From Methylobacterium symbioticum (GTDB lineage: Bacteria > Pseudomonadota > Alphaproteobacteria > Rhizobiales > Beijerinckiaceae), in contig NZ_CABFPH010000029.1 in the NCBI RefSeq assembly GCF_902141845.1, positions 1 to 57,438 on the forward strand: DNA of 57,438 bases, given 5' to 3'. Position numbers and translations under genes: made by a program. Shown here in pieces: positions 24,565 through 31,994 of the stretch (position 1 is its first letter; each line of letters opens with the position of its first letter). The notes under the pieces were generated by a model. That model ran no database searches, was not told the DNA's origin, and saw only the letters and a program-made list of their open reading frames with translations.

Positions 24565-25372
24565 CGCACATCCCCTCGCACTCGTTCAGGAAGAGGTCGG
24601 GCTGGCCGCGCTCGGCGGAGGAGCGCAGGTCGACCTCATCAAGAGGCCGCCGGCTCCGGTGCATGAACTGGTCGCCCTTGATCCCGCCTTGGCGGCGGAT
24701 GGCCCGGTCGACGAGGATGGCGTCGGCCATCTCCTCGGGCTCGAGCGCCTGCCACTGCGCGTCGGAGTGGAAGGGGCAGCCGATGCAGGAGGACTTCGGG
24801 GCCGACCAGCCGAAGGATGCCAGCTTGGCGTGGCAGTCGCCTCGGTTCATCCGGCGCCGGATGAGCGGCCATTCGTTGTCGATGTACTGGACGCGCGAGG
24901 GCTTCATGCGGAAGGCCTCGTCGGTGGAGATGCCGATCCACATCTCCGTGCCGCCCTTTGGACGCCTGCCGCCGTGCAACTCGACGATCTTCCGGCGGAT
25001 CGGCTCCAGCTTGTAGTGCGCGGTGCACTGGCGCCGGCCCATGCCGTCGGATCCGTCGGCGTTGCGAATGAACCAGGGCACTGCCGCGAAGCGCTGTGCC
25101 CGCGTGGATCCGCCCGCGATCGCATCGTCACGGAGGTTGCCGGCGCTGACGATGTGCACGGGGAACGGCAAGGCCTCCCGCAACCGATCCAGGTGCTCGT
25201 AGACCGCGCGCGGCTCCCAGCCCGTGTCCGCGAAGATGGCGCAGTCGGGCATCGGCCCGATCTCGCCGTGCGCGGCCATGAGGGCGAGCGTCGTCGACTG
25301 GACGCCGGCGCCGAGGGAGAGGACGCGCAGCCTGGGCCCCGCGCCCGGCGTGTGGCGGACGGGCGCGTTCAT
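24557..25372 (-). CDS. PP-loop ATPase / PAPS-reductase-like enzyme
   Basis: 271 aa. SLGAGVQSTTLAL (residues 19-31) is the PP-loop for ATP, followed by IFADTGWEPRAVYEHL. Cysteines in QCTAHYK (about 115), CIGCPFH (about 197) and a terminal CEGMCGV suggest an iron-sulfur or zinc site. The family activates a substrate by adenylation, often for sulfur transfer to DNA, tRNA or PAPS reduction. In phages its target is unproven; its neighbours point to a base or nucleotide modification. Confidence 0.75.
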   Translation of the reverse strand: MNAPVRHTPGAGPRLRVLSLGAGVQSTTLALMAAHGEIGPMPDCAIFADTGWEPRAVYEHLDRLREALPFPVHIVSAGNLRDDAIAGGSTRAQRFAAVPWFIRNADGSDGMGRRQCTAHYKLEPIRRKIVELHGGRRPKGGTEMWIGISTDEAFRMKPSRVQYIDNEWPLIRRRMNRGDCHAKLASFGWSAPKSSCIGCPFHSDAQWQALEPEEMADAILVDRAIRRQGGIKGDQFMHRSRRPLDEVDLRSSAERGQPDLFLNECEGMCGV

Positions 25373-25743
25373 GCCGCCTCCGCCCGAGCTTCGTGCCGCG
25401 CCAGCGTCATCAGCCGGGCGCGGACGGAGTTCGACTGCCGGCCGAGCGCGCGGGCCATGTCGGCGATGCGCTTGCCCTCGGCCTCCATGGCGAGGAGCTT
25501 GGCATCGTCCTCGGCGGTGAAGCGGCGGATCTCGCGGCCGTTCCTGATCGCAACAGCCGGACCGAGGGCGCGGGCCGTGAGCGGTTGCGGCGAGGGCGGC
25601 TCAGCGCCGAGGGCGAGGCACTTCCAATAGACGGTGCTCTCAGAGCAACCGAACTTCCGCGCGATCCGACCGTAGGACATCCCGGTCTCGCGCAGGGCGG
25701 CGATCTGCTCGCACTGCTCGGGGGTGAGGCGGCGAGCAGGCAT
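25369..25743 (-). CDS. Double helix-turn-helix regulator
   Basis: 124 aa. Residues 6-40 are a resolvase/transposase-type HTH (LTPEQCEQIAALRETGMSYG, then IARKFGCSESTVY). Residues about 74-115 form a second Myb/GcrA-like helix bundle (FTAEDDAKLLAMEAEGKRIA, then RALGRQSNSVRARLM). It is probably a DNA-binding regulator of phage genes. ATG 25743 overlaps the start of the neighbouring gene's stop. Confidence 0.65.
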   Translation of the reverse strand: MPARRLTPEQCEQIAALRETGMSYGRIARKFGCSESTVYWKCLALGAEPPSPQPLTARALGPAVAIRNGREIRRFTAEDDAKLLAMEAEGKRIADMARALGRQSNSVRARLMTLARHEARAEAA

Positions 25744-26459
25744 CAGCGCGCCGCCTCCGTCCGCCGCCGGATCTCGCTCCGGACCGTGAACAGGGTGTCC
25801 TCGTCCATGTCCTGACGGGCGCACCACATCAGGTAGTCGTAGGGAACCTCCGACCAGAGCGTGCCGCGGTGCTTACCGAAGCTGCAGCGCACCAGCAGGG
25901 CCGGTTGCGAGGAGATCAGCACCAGATCGTCGAGGGTCGTGTGCGCGAGCAGTTCGCGGAGCAGGAACGCCGTGACGTAGGCGTCGGGCCCGGCCCGGTG
26001 TGCGGGCTCGGCGCGGTCGCGGCGCAGGCCCTCGGGCTTCAGCCAGTAGCGCAGCGCACCATTGCTGTGGGACGGGGCGTCCGGCCACACGCGCAGGGCC
26101 GCCTTGTAGGTGCAGATCCAGTGCACCTCCCCGGTTACCTCAGGCGTCAGCCACTGGCGCTCGAACCTGGCATTGTGGGCGACCAGGACCACGCGCGGCG
26201 CGAGGTCCCGCTCCTCGTCGAAGAAGACGGCTCGGGCCGCATCCTCGAAGCTCGGGGCGCCAATCACGTCGGCGTCCGTGATGTGGTGGACGGCCGAGGT
26301 TTCGGGCGGGATCGGGGAGCCGGGATCGATCAGGAGGTGGCCCGGCACGCCGACGTGCCAGCCCTCCTCGTCCCGGACGAGATCACAGAACCCGATCTCG
26401 CACACGCCCGCGGGCGGCTCGAAGCCGCAGGTTTCTAGATCGACGACGCGGAGCATCAT
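25743..26459 (-). CDS. DnaQ-like 3'-5' exonuclease
   Basis: 238 aa. DEDDh exonuclease motifs: VVDLET (Asp7, Glu9), VAHNARFE near residue 95, and HRAGPDAYVT near 152. The C-terminal 55 residues (SFGKHRGTLWSEVPYDYLMW) form a DUF3820-like module found attached to phage exonucleases. It degrades or proofreads DNA ends from the 3' side and may supply single strands to the RecT-like protein next to it. It starts 4 bp after the RecT-like stop. Confidence 0.8.
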   Translation of the reverse strand: MMLRVVDLETCGFEPPAGVCEIGFCDLVRDEEGWHVGVPGHLLIDPGSPIPPETSAVHHITDADVIGAPSFEDAARAVFFDEERDLAPRVVLVAHNARFERQWLTPEVTGEVHWICTYKAALRVWPDAPSHSNGALRYWLKPEGLRRDRAEPAHRAGPDAYVTAFLLRELLAHTTLDDLVLISSQPALLVRCSFGKHRGTLWSEVPYDYLMWCARQDMDEDTLFTVRSEIRRRTEAAR

Positions 26460-26462
26460 GGC

Positions 26463-27596
26463 TCAAGCCTCGCCGTCGATGGAGTCGTACCCGGCCTTCC
26501 AGGCCGAGAGACGATCCGGGTTCTCCCGGATGGCCGCGATCACGCACCGCTTCTGCCCGGCCTGGCGGTCGGCGACGCCCCGCTTGAAGTCGGGGTCGTT
26601 CGGGTCGATCTCCGGCTCGACCTGCTCCGCCTCCTCGACTTCAACCTTAGCTGGCTGCTGCGCCTGCTTGACGGCCTCGGCGATCCGCTGGCGCGTCGAC
26701 TCCATCGCGCTCTCGATCCGGTTGCGCTGAGCGCGCGAGAGCCGGTCGCTCTCCTCCAGCGGCTCGACCAGGGCAGCGCACTCCTCCAGGTCCTGCTCGG
26801 TCTGAGCGTGCTGAGCATCCTGCTCGAACTGGGCGACGCAGGCCTCGGCCTCCTCGTCGGCGCTGGGCTCGGCCTTCTGCGGCTCGGGCGCGGCCTCCGA
26901 CTTCGAAGGCTGGGCATGGGCGATGCGCGGCGGCCCGCTGGGGCGCGCTGCCGAGGTGGGGGGCGCACCGATCACAGTCTGCACGGCAGGGCGCGCGGGG
27001 GTGATGTCCCGGGCGGCGCCCGCTGAGACGTCCTCGACCTCCTCGACCGATTGGATGCCGAGCATCACCTCGGGGGCGTAGAGCCGGATCAGCATCGCGG
27101 CCGAGCGCCAGCGCAGCATGTGCTCCGGCATCGACTGGTACTTCGCGTTCTTGAGCCAGCCGTCGGCCTTCGCCATCGCCATGGAGACGGCGACCGACAC
27201 GACCTCGCCGCTGTCGGCGAGCTTCGCCGAGGCGGTGACGGCCAGGGCCTCTGCCTTGCCCTCGGCCGCCCAGGTGATGCGCGAAGCGAACACGCCGGAC
27301 TTGTTGGCCCGGGCGATCATGTACTGGGTCTGCCAGCATGGCTTGCCCGACACGATGGCGAGGTTCTGCATCACCGTGAGCGGGTCCTCGCCCATGCGGT
27401 CGGCGATGTTCAGGGCGATCAGGCAGTTGGCGAGCTTGCCCTGGAAGTGGGGGGGGACGAGGGCCGAGTCCGAGAACACCTTGGCGACGCGCTGGGCGTG
27501 CTCGAACTTGTCGGGGGAGCCGAAGATGCCGACCGCCTGGACGATCTGAGGCGGACGGTGCTCGGCGATGGCGGGAAGCTGGGCGCGCGCGTTCAT
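26463..27596 (-). CDS. RecT-like single-strand annealing protein
   Basis: 377 aa. Residues about 15-190 follow a phage RecT-like pattern (FEHAQRVAKVFSDSALVPPH, then ALNIADRMGEDPLTVMQNLAIVSGKPCW in part, then HMLRWRSAAMLIRLYAPE). The C-terminal half is a long acidic, Gln/Glu-rich tail with coiled-coil character. Such proteins anneal complementary single strands. With the adjacent exonuclease it makes a recombination pair. The exact RecT/ERF subfamily is uncertain. Confidence 0.65.
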   Translation of the reverse strand: MNARAQLPAIAEHRPPQIVQAVGIFGSPDKFEHAQRVAKVFSDSALVPPHFQGKLANCLIALNIADRMGEDPLTVMQNLAIVSGKPCWQTQYMIARANKSGVFASRITWAAEGKAEALAVTASAKLADSGEVVSVAVSMAMAKADGWLKNAKYQSMPEHMLRWRSAAMLIRLYAPEVMLGIQSVEEVEDVSAGAARDITPARPAVQTVIGAPPTSAARPSGPPRIAHAQPSKSEAAPEPQKAEPSADEEAEACVAQFEQDAQHAQTEQDLEECAALVEPLEESDRLSRAQRNRIESAMESTRQRIAEAVKQAQQPAKVEVEEAEQVEPEIDPNDPDFKRGVADRQAGQKRCVIAAIRENPDRLSAWKAGYDSIDGEA

Positions 27597-27606
27597 TCGG
27601 TCCTCC

Positions 27607-28548
27607 TCAGGCGGCTTTTTCGGTGGTGACGATGCGGCAGCCCGGCAGGGTGCCGCCGGAGCTGGCGACCCGGTTCGCGAGCTTCTGGACGAGGTCGCGC
27701 AGGTCGGGGTTCTCGCGCAGCGCCATCAGCGCGGCGTCGAAGTCCTCGATGAGAGCGGTGCGGACGATGCGAAGGCTGGTCTTCCGTCCGGCCGTCCCGG
27801 CCGAGGCATTGGTCGTGGGCCGGAGCGCCTCGCCGGCCTGCGCCGCGGCCGCGCGGGCCTCGGCCTCCTGGCGGCGCTTCTCGACCAGGAACGGCGTCTG
27901 CGCGTCCTTCAGCCGGGCCTTGAGCGCGGCAGCGGCATCCTGGACGGGGCGCCAGCGGGCATCGACCGCCTTGGCTGCGGTCTCGTGCGGCACCTTCTCG
28001 GTACGGCGACCATCCTGGGCGCGCTTCTCCATGTCGGCGAAGCGCAAGGCCCAGTTTGCGGCCCGATCGGCGCTGGCCTGATCGGAGATCGGGGTTTTGG
28101 CGAGCCACGCCTCCACCTCGGCCCGTTCGCCTTCCAGTTCGATCCTGAGCGCCTCCAGCGGGTCGCTCGGCATGTTCGCGTAATCGTCTGCGCGCTCCGG
28201 CGGCATGTCAGGCCAGGGCACGTCATTCTCGACGACGGCGAAGTAGACCTCCTCCGGGATCGGGTCGCGCCAGCAGAACGCGATGACGCGGTCGCAGAAT
28301 TCGGCCTCGCCCTCGGCAAGGCACTGCGGCTCGCCGGAGCGACCGACCTTGGCCCAGCGCGTACCGTCAGCCTCAGGCCACACCGCGACCGGGTCGAGGC
28401 TGCCGTCACGGCGGCGCAGGCGGAAGAAGCCGCACGGCGCATGCCCGAGGTTGAGTTCGCGGACCTGTCCGGCGAGCGCCGCGCGGTACCACGTGAAGGG
28501 GTCGGCTGGGCCGGTGCCGGCGTTGGCGATCATCTCCATGGCGTTCAC
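27607..28548 (-). CDS. Hypothetical protein with coiled-coil domain
   Basis: 313 aa. The N-terminal 130 residues are a globular domain rich in Trp and Pro (CGFFRLRRRDGSLDPVAVWP). The middle (about 120-245) is a long charged helix (LRIELEGERAEVEAWLAK and LKDAQTPFLVEKRRQEAEAR). The C-terminal 60 residues are a compact alpha/beta module ending GGTLPGCRIV. Located directly upstream of the RecT-like gene; possibly involved in recombination. Family not recognised. Confidence 0.5.
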   Translation of the reverse strand: MNAMEMIANAGTGPADPFTWYRAALAGQVRELNLGHAPCGFFRLRRRDGSLDPVAVWPEADGTRWAKVGRSGEPQCLAEGEAEFCDRVIAFCWRDPIPEEVYFAVVENDVPWPDMPPERADDYANMPSDPLEALRIELEGERAEVEAWLAKTPISDQASADRAANWALRFADMEKRAQDGRRTEKVPHETAAKAVDARWRPVQDAAAALKARLKDAQTPFLVEKRRQEAEARAAAAQAGEALRPTTNASAGTAGRKTSLRIVRTALIEDFDAALMALRENPDLRDLVQKLANRVASSGGTLPGCRIVTTEKAA

Positions 28549-28916
28549 TCCGCAGCGGTGGAGAGGGGGCGGGTCTGGGCCATGAAGCGGCCGGTCTCCG
28601 TGCGGACGGCGGCCTCGTGGCCCCGGTCGTAGCGGTCGGCGATCGCCGCCTCGGTGAGGCGCTCAAGCTCGGACCGGATCGTCGCGAAGCCGGCGTCGGT
28701 TGCGGTGAGCGCGATGCCGGTGCCGGAGAGGACGCGGGCGACGGCGACTCCGAGGGCGAGGCCGTCGCGGATGGCGGCCGGGCGGTAGCCGTGATCGAAG
28801 AGGCGCCGGGCGATCACCTCGGCGTCGGTGCGAGGCTTCATGAGCGCCTCCATGTCGGCGGGGAGGACGGCGCGGACCGTCACGAGGGTGGCAGGGCAGA
28901 ATTCGGGGAGGATCAC
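28545..28916 (-). CDS. Hypothetical protein, GTG start
   Basis: 123 aa. I chose the GTG at 28916 because it overlaps the preceding stop as GTGA; an ATG 25-26 codons later is the alternative. Mostly helical (ARRLFDHGYRPAAIRDGLALG and ELERLTEAAIADRYDRGHE). It overlaps the downstream gene by 4 bp. Family not recognised. Confidence 0.45.
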   Translation of the reverse strand: MILPEFCPATLVTVRAVLPADMEALMKPRTDAEVIARRLFDHGYRPAAIRDGLALGVAVARVLSGTGIALTATDAGFATIRSELERLTEAAIADRYDRGHEAAVRTETGRFMAQTRPLSTAAE

Positions 28917-29233
28917 GCCTCGACCCCGTGGTGCTTGCGGCGGAGGTGGCCGACCGCAGCCTCGTAGCGGCGGGCGGCCTCGCGCAGGTTCGACGCGGAG
29001 CGCTCCAGGCGGTCGAGGTCGATGCTGTCGCCGGCGCCGAGCGAGGTGGCCCGCTCGAGGTAGCCGGCGGCCGAGCAGGCCGCGTCGATGGCGAGGTAGA
29101 AGGCGTCGCTCGACGCGTGGAGCTGACCGGCGGCGATCGAACGCTCGATCGTGCACGGCTGCTCCTGCGGGGCCGGAGCGGGCTTCGGCGGGAAGGCGAC
29201 GAGGTGCCCGTGGCGGGCGCGGATCGGGTGCAT
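28913..29233 (-). CDS. Hypothetical helical protein
   Basis: 106 aa. A Pro-rich N-terminus precedes a helical bundle (IAAGQLHASSDAFYLAIDAA, then DLDRLERSASNLREAARRYE). No recognised family. Stop and start overlaps with both neighbours show operon membership. Confidence 0.45.
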   Translation of the reverse strand: MHPIRARHGHLVAFPPKPAPAPQEQPCTIERSIAAGQLHASSDAFYLAIDAACSAAGYLERATSLGAGDSIDLDRLERSASNLREAARRYEAAVGHLRRKHHGVEA

Positions 29234-29439
29234 CAGAGGCTCCGGCTCAGGCCGAGGTCAGCCGCCGTCGGGCGGTGCTCGTCGTCGGGATCGCGGGGAG
29301 CCCGCGCGGAGAGCGCGCAGGCGGCGAGGTGCTGGCCGGGCGAGATGCGCGGCAGGGTCCGGCGGGCCGGCTTCGGTGCGGCCGCGCGGCGGGCGCGGAG
29401 ATCTGCGAGGGCGGTGGCCCACTGCGCGGCGGTGGGCAT
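29233..29439 (-). CDS. Hypothetical small basic protein
   Basis: 68 aa, Ala/Arg/Pro-rich (LADLRARRAAAPKPARRTLP). The ATG at 29439 shares a base with the stop of the XRE regulator gene upstream. No recognised motif. Confidence 0.4.
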   Translation of the reverse strand: MPTAAQWATALADLRARRAAAPKPARRTLPRISPGQHLAACALSARAPRDPDDEHRPTAADLGLSRSL

Positions 29440-29780
29440 CAGGCGCGGGCCTCGGCCTGGGCGGCGCGGCGGCCGACGATGCGGCTCACGACCCCGGCGA
29501 CGCCGTCCTGAAGCTCCGCGGTCTCGGCCGCGCTGAGGGGCGGGCCAGCCGGGGCGTCCTCGCCGAAGAACCAGGCGATCGGTTTGCCCGTCATCTCCGC
29601 GATGACCGGCAGGCACGTGGCGCTGATGCGGTTCGAGCCCTTCTCGTACTTCTGCCACTGGGCAGCGGAGAACCCGAGGGCATCGCCCATCTGGCGCTGG
29701 GTCAGGTTCGCGACGCGGCGTGCCTCGGAGAGGCGGCGTCCGAGCGCGACGTCGGCGGAGGTGGGCTTGAGGCCGGCCAT
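29439..29780 (-). CDS. XRE-family transcriptional regulator
   Basis: 113 aa. Residues about 14-68 are a clear HTH_3 domain (GRRLSEARRVANLTQRQMGD, then LGFSAAQWQKYEKGSNRIS). The short C-terminal part (WFFGEDAPAG) is typical of phage and alphaproteobacterial XRE repressors. It probably modulates early leftward transcription. Third gene after the leftward promoter. Confidence 0.8.
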   Translation of the reverse strand: MAGLKPTSADVALGRRLSEARRVANLTQRQMGDALGFSAAQWQKYEKGSNRISATCLPVIAEMTGKPIAWFFGEDAPAGPPLSAAETAELQDGVAGVVSRIVGRRAAQAEARA

Positions 29781-29782
29781 GA

Positions 29783-29878
29783 TCAGCGCCCCCAGCCGTA
29801 GCGGGCCTGACCGGCGAAGAAGGCGAGGCCCGCGAGGGTGAACGGACCGACGATGGTGAGGGCAGCGAGGAGGGACAT
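29783..29878 (-). CDS. Tiny single-pass membrane protein
   Basis: 31 aa (residues 3-25 hydrophobic: LLAALTIVGPFTLAGLAFFAG). ATG 29878 follows GAGGCG at good spacing and the stop lies 2 bp before the XRE gene start. Small one-helix proteins in early phage operons are common; function unknown. Confidence 0.45.
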   Translation of the reverse strand: MSLLAALTIVGPFTLAGLAFFAGQARYGWGR

Positions 29879-29885
29879 CGGCGCC

Positions 29886-30095
29886 TCACGCAGCGAGCGT
29901 GGCGACGACGCGGGTGCCGAGCTTGCGCACGGCGATCTCGCGGGCCTTGGCCTTCGGGACGAAGGCGCCCTTGGAGCGCTTCACCTCGACGCCGAGAAAG
30001 ACGTGGTCGAGTTCGGGGCGGCCCGCGTCGCGAACCTGGAAGAACTGGTTCGCGAGGGTCTCAACGACGTGGGTGTAGGTGGGCTGCTGGGGCAC
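29886..30095 (-). CDS. First gene of leftward operon, hypothetical
   Basis: 69 aa, GTG start with GGAG 8 bp upstream. Contains beta-rich DHVFLGVEVKRSKGAFVPKA and a basic helix. Family not recognised. It is the first gene after the repressor-controlled leftward promoter, so it should be among the earliest products on induction. Confidence 0.5.
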   Translation of the reverse strand: MPQQPTYTHVVETLANQFFQVRDAGRPELDHVFLGVEVKRSKGAFVPKAKAREIAVRKLGTRVVATLAA

Positions 30096-30154
30096 TGGGC
30101 GGCTCCATCGGGGCCGGCGCGCCGCTGGGCGGGGCGTCGGGGAGGCGATGGAGC

Positions 30155-30184
30155 AATTTAGCCAAATGGCAAAATCCGCGTCAA
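30155..30184 (-). promoter_or_regulatory. Leftward early promoter
   Basis: Read leftward: -35 TTGACG (30184-30179), 18-bp spacer, -10 TAAATT (30160-30155). It drives the block from 30095 to 15101. One operator fills the spacer and a second lies just upstream, so it should be tightly repressed in the lysogen. Confidence 0.75.
30160..30173. promoter_or_regulatory. Repressor operator OL1 (in promoter spacer)
   Basis: AGCCAAATGGCAAA contains the palindromic core GCCAAATGGC (30161-30170). It lies between -35 and -10 of the leftward promoter, so binding would block RNA polymerase. Confidence 0.7.
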
Positions 30185-30191
30185 GCGTTTT

Positions 30192-30205
30192 TTGCCATAT
30201 GGCAA
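30192..30205. promoter_or_regulatory. Repressor operator OL2
   Basis: TTGCCATATGGCAA, a perfect 14-bp palindrome, identical to the one at 31361-31374. Its centre is 33 bp (three helical turns) from that of OL1. Confidence 0.75.
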
Positions 30206-30218
30206 GATCGTGCGTCGG

Positions 30219-30461
30219 TTATGCCGCGACCGGCTCTAGGTCCTCCTGCCTCACGCTGACCAGCGTGGCGACCGGAGTTTCGCATTGGCCGCAGCTGAAA
30301 TTTTGTCGCTGAAGCCAAGCACTTTCCAACAGCTCCTCGACGGTGCAGGGCGCATCCTCAAGGTCCGGCGACTCGATCGTTCGGAGGGTGGTGTGGTGGC
30401 AGTTGTGGCAGCGAAGCCGCATCGTGAAACGTGCACGGACCGTCGAAACCTCAGCGAACAT
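30219..30461 (-). CDS. Small zinc-ribbon-like protein downstream of repressor
   Basis: 80 aa. CHNCHH (residues 18-23) and CGQCE (about 57-61) make a likely four-Cys zinc ribbon. ATG 30461 is chosen because GAGGAG lies 8 bp upstream; a longer frame to 30503 lacks one. It is codirectional with the repressor, 122 bp downstream of it, and ends 13 bp before the OL2 operator, so it may be expressed in the lysogen. Confidence 0.5.
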   Translation of the reverse strand: MFAEVSTVRARFTMRLRCHNCHHTTLRTIESPDLEDAPCTVEELLESAWLQRQNFSCGQCETPVATLVSVRQEDLEPVAA

Positions 30462-30583
30462 CCAGGCGCTCCTCTGGCTCGGATGTTCGCAGAATGTTCT
30501 CATCTTGGGTCGGCCGTCGAGGGGATTCCTGGGAAGTTGTGAGGAGGCTGTGGATCGCTGGGGATAGATCCGGAAAAGCGAAG

Positions 30584-31294
30584 CTACGTCCGTGGCCTAC
30601 CGGTCCTACGGACGCGCATTGACACGTCGCGGACCAGGCCGATTACCGAGAGCGAGTTCCACTGATCGGCGCCTGGGTCATTCAGGATCTTGATCGGCTT
30701 GTGCTTCGTATTCGTGGATCTCGGGCAGAACCACACTTCGTCTTCGTGGAGTTCGATCTCCTTCACGGACCACTCTCGCAGGTGGCCGCCTTCGCGAAGA
30801 CGTTCAAGGACGACGATCATGCCCTCTAAAAAGGGCAATCCGGTCTGCTCGAAGTCGATGCAGACCACCCGTGAGCCATCCGGGATCGGCGGATCGGCAG
30901 CGTTCATGCTGTCGCCCTCGACCAGAAGTGCAAAGCGCCGGGCTTTGGGAAACTCATCGTCCTCCGGCTCAAACACGTACTCTGGCTCCGCGTCGCTAAA
31001 TTCGACCACCTCACGGAATACCCCCGCCGCAGTGCGGCCGGCGATGGGAACCGGCAACAGGCCGCCGTGAGGCTGGGGAGTGAACTTCTCGACCGCCTCG
31101 GCCCCGCCCTCGATCAGATCCTCGATCCGGCAGTCGAGCGCTCGAGCAAGGTTCTCCAGGTCGACGAGCTTCGGCTGCCTGCCGCCGGTCTCGAAGCGCT
31201 GAATTTGAGAGGTGGACAGATCGACGAGGTTAGCCAGCTGCTCCAGAGAGAGCTTCTTCTCTTTTCGCCGACGTTTTAGCTCGGGCATCGCCAT
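30584..31294 (-). CDS. S24-type (LexA/CI-like) phage repressor
   Basis: 236 aa. N-terminal HTH_3 (residues about 5-60: LSLEQLANLVDLSTSQIQRF). A self-cleavage site Ala90-Gly91 (RTAAGVF) is followed by a Peptidase_S24 domain with catalytic Ser129 (VEGDSMNA) and Lys178 (SVKEIEL). RecA-stimulated autocleavage should induce the prophage. It faces the Cro-like gene across the operator region. I chose ATG 31294: a longer frame would run through an operator. ATG 31288 is the alternative. The operator-like palindrome at 31289-31300 overlaps its start codon, suggesting autoregulation. Confidence 0.9.
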   Translation of the reverse strand: MAMPELKRRRKEKKLSLEQLANLVDLSTSQIQRFETGGRQPKLVDLENLARALDCRIEDLIEGGAEAVEKFTPQPHGGLLPVPIAGRTAAGVFREVVEFSDAEPEYVFEPEDDEFPKARRFALLVEGDSMNAADPPIPDGSRVVCIDFEQTGLPFLEGMIVVLERLREGGHLREWSVKEIELHEDEVWFCPRSTNTKHKPIKILNDPGADQWNSLSVIGLVRDVSMRVRRTGRPRT

Positions 31295-31300
31295 ACGGCG
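31289..31300. promoter_or_regulatory. Operator-like palindrome over repressor start
   Basis: CGCCATACGGCG shares the GCCAT...GGC core of the other operators. Its centre is 42 bp (four turns) from that of the next site. Binding would limit repressor synthesis. Confidence 0.5.
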
Positions 31301-31330
31301 AACGTCCGTGACGCAGGCATGCTTCGCCAG

Positions 31331-31344
31331 AGCCATTTGGCAAA
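31331..31344. promoter_or_regulatory. Repressor operator OR2
   Basis: AGCCATTTGGCAAA with core GCCATTTGGC, the complement of OL1. Its centre is 31 bp from that of OR1. Confidence 0.7.
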
Positions 31345-31350
31345 TCACGC

Positions 31351-31386
31351 TTGACTTTTCTTGCCATATGGCAAAACCATGAGGCA
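31351..31386 (+). promoter_or_regulatory. Rightward early promoter
   Basis: -35 TTGACT (31351-31356); the -10 region is poor (AAAACC at 16-bp spacing). By distance the transcript would start at or next to the Cro-like ATG at 31386, giving a leaderless mRNA. The 14-bp palindrome occupies the spacer, as OL1 does in the leftward promoter. Confidence 0.55.
31361..31374. promoter_or_regulatory. Repressor operator OR1
   Basis: TTGCCATATGGCAA, identical to OL2, lying in the spacer of the rightward promoter. Confidence 0.75.
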
Positions 31387-31607
31387 TGGACCTCGCCACC
31401 TATCTCTCCGAGCGCCAGATCCGCCCCGCGGCGTTCGCCGCTGAGATCGGCGTCCCACCTTCAACCATCACGCGGATCCTGCGTGGTGAGCGCGATCCAC
31501 GCGGCGCGACGATTCGGAAGATCGTCGAGGGCACGCAGGGCAAGGTCACCGCCGGCGATCTGATCGCTGGGGCGACACAGCAGCCTTCCGCCCCCGAGGC
31601 CGCGTGA
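31386..31607 (+). CDS. Cro-like regulator
   Basis: 73 aa. A helix-turn-helix of the Cro/CI superfamily covers residues about 10-50 (RPAAFAAEIGVPPSTITRIL, then RGERDPRGATIRKIVEGTQG). Divergent from the repressor and adjacent to shared operators, it is the lytic antirepressor by position. The -35 is only 35 bp upstream of the ATG and GAGG lies too close for a normal ribosome site, so translation may be leaderless. Confidence 0.8.
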   Translation: MDLATYLSERQIRPAAFAAEIGVPPSTITRILRGERDPRGATIRKIVEGTQGKVTAGDLIAGATQQPSAPEAA

Positions 31608-31858
31608 TGCTCGCGCGTCCCTCCCGCCTCGAGGCGCTCGACGCCGCAGCCGATGTGCTGCTCCTGCCGGCGATCACCGCCGTGAGCCTGTGGCACGCGA
31701 TCGGTTACGGGAGCGCCCTCTTCGCGCTCAACGCGATCCTGACCGGCTGCGTCTTCGCGTGGACCGTCAACCTCGGCTTCCGCGACGAGAGCGCGACCGA
31801 CCTGCACGCCTTCGTCGGCCTCCCGCCGCTGGTCCACCTCGACGACGAGGAGGCCTGA
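31607..31858 (+). CDS. Small two-helix membrane protein
   Basis: 83 aa with two hydrophobic helices (about 14-32 and 37-55) and an acidic C-terminus (VHLDDEEA). The ATG overlaps the Cro-like stop; a GTG one codon earlier is the alternative. Function unknown; first of three consecutive short membrane-protein genes in the early rightward operon. Confidence 0.5.
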   Translation: MLARPSRLEALDAAADVLLLPAITAVSLWHAIGYGSALFALNAILTGCVFAWTVNLGFRDESATDLHAFVGLPPLVHLDDEEA

Positions 31859-31859
31859 C

Positions 31860-31994
31860 ATGCCGCGGCTCGCCCTCATCTTCCCGGTCCTCCTGGCCCT
31901 GCTCGGCATCGGCGCCTTCGCGTTCGCCGCGCACCTGCGCACCCTCGCCGCGCGCGGCGAGCTGCAGGTCCTGCACCTCGGAGGCGAGCGGTGA
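31860..31994 (+). CDS. Tiny membrane protein
   Basis: 44 aa, one N-terminal helix (LALIFPVLLALLGIGAFAFA) and a short amphipathic tail. It starts 1 bp after the previous stop and its TGA overlaps the next GTG. Confidence 0.45.
   Translation: MPRLALIFPVLLALLGIGAFAFAAHLRTLAARGELQVLHLGGER

Noticed and set aside
22891..24666. 591-codon rightward open frame
   Set aside because: It is antisense to the methyltransferase, whose catalytic motifs are unmistakable; Arg/Ala/Gly-rich shadow.
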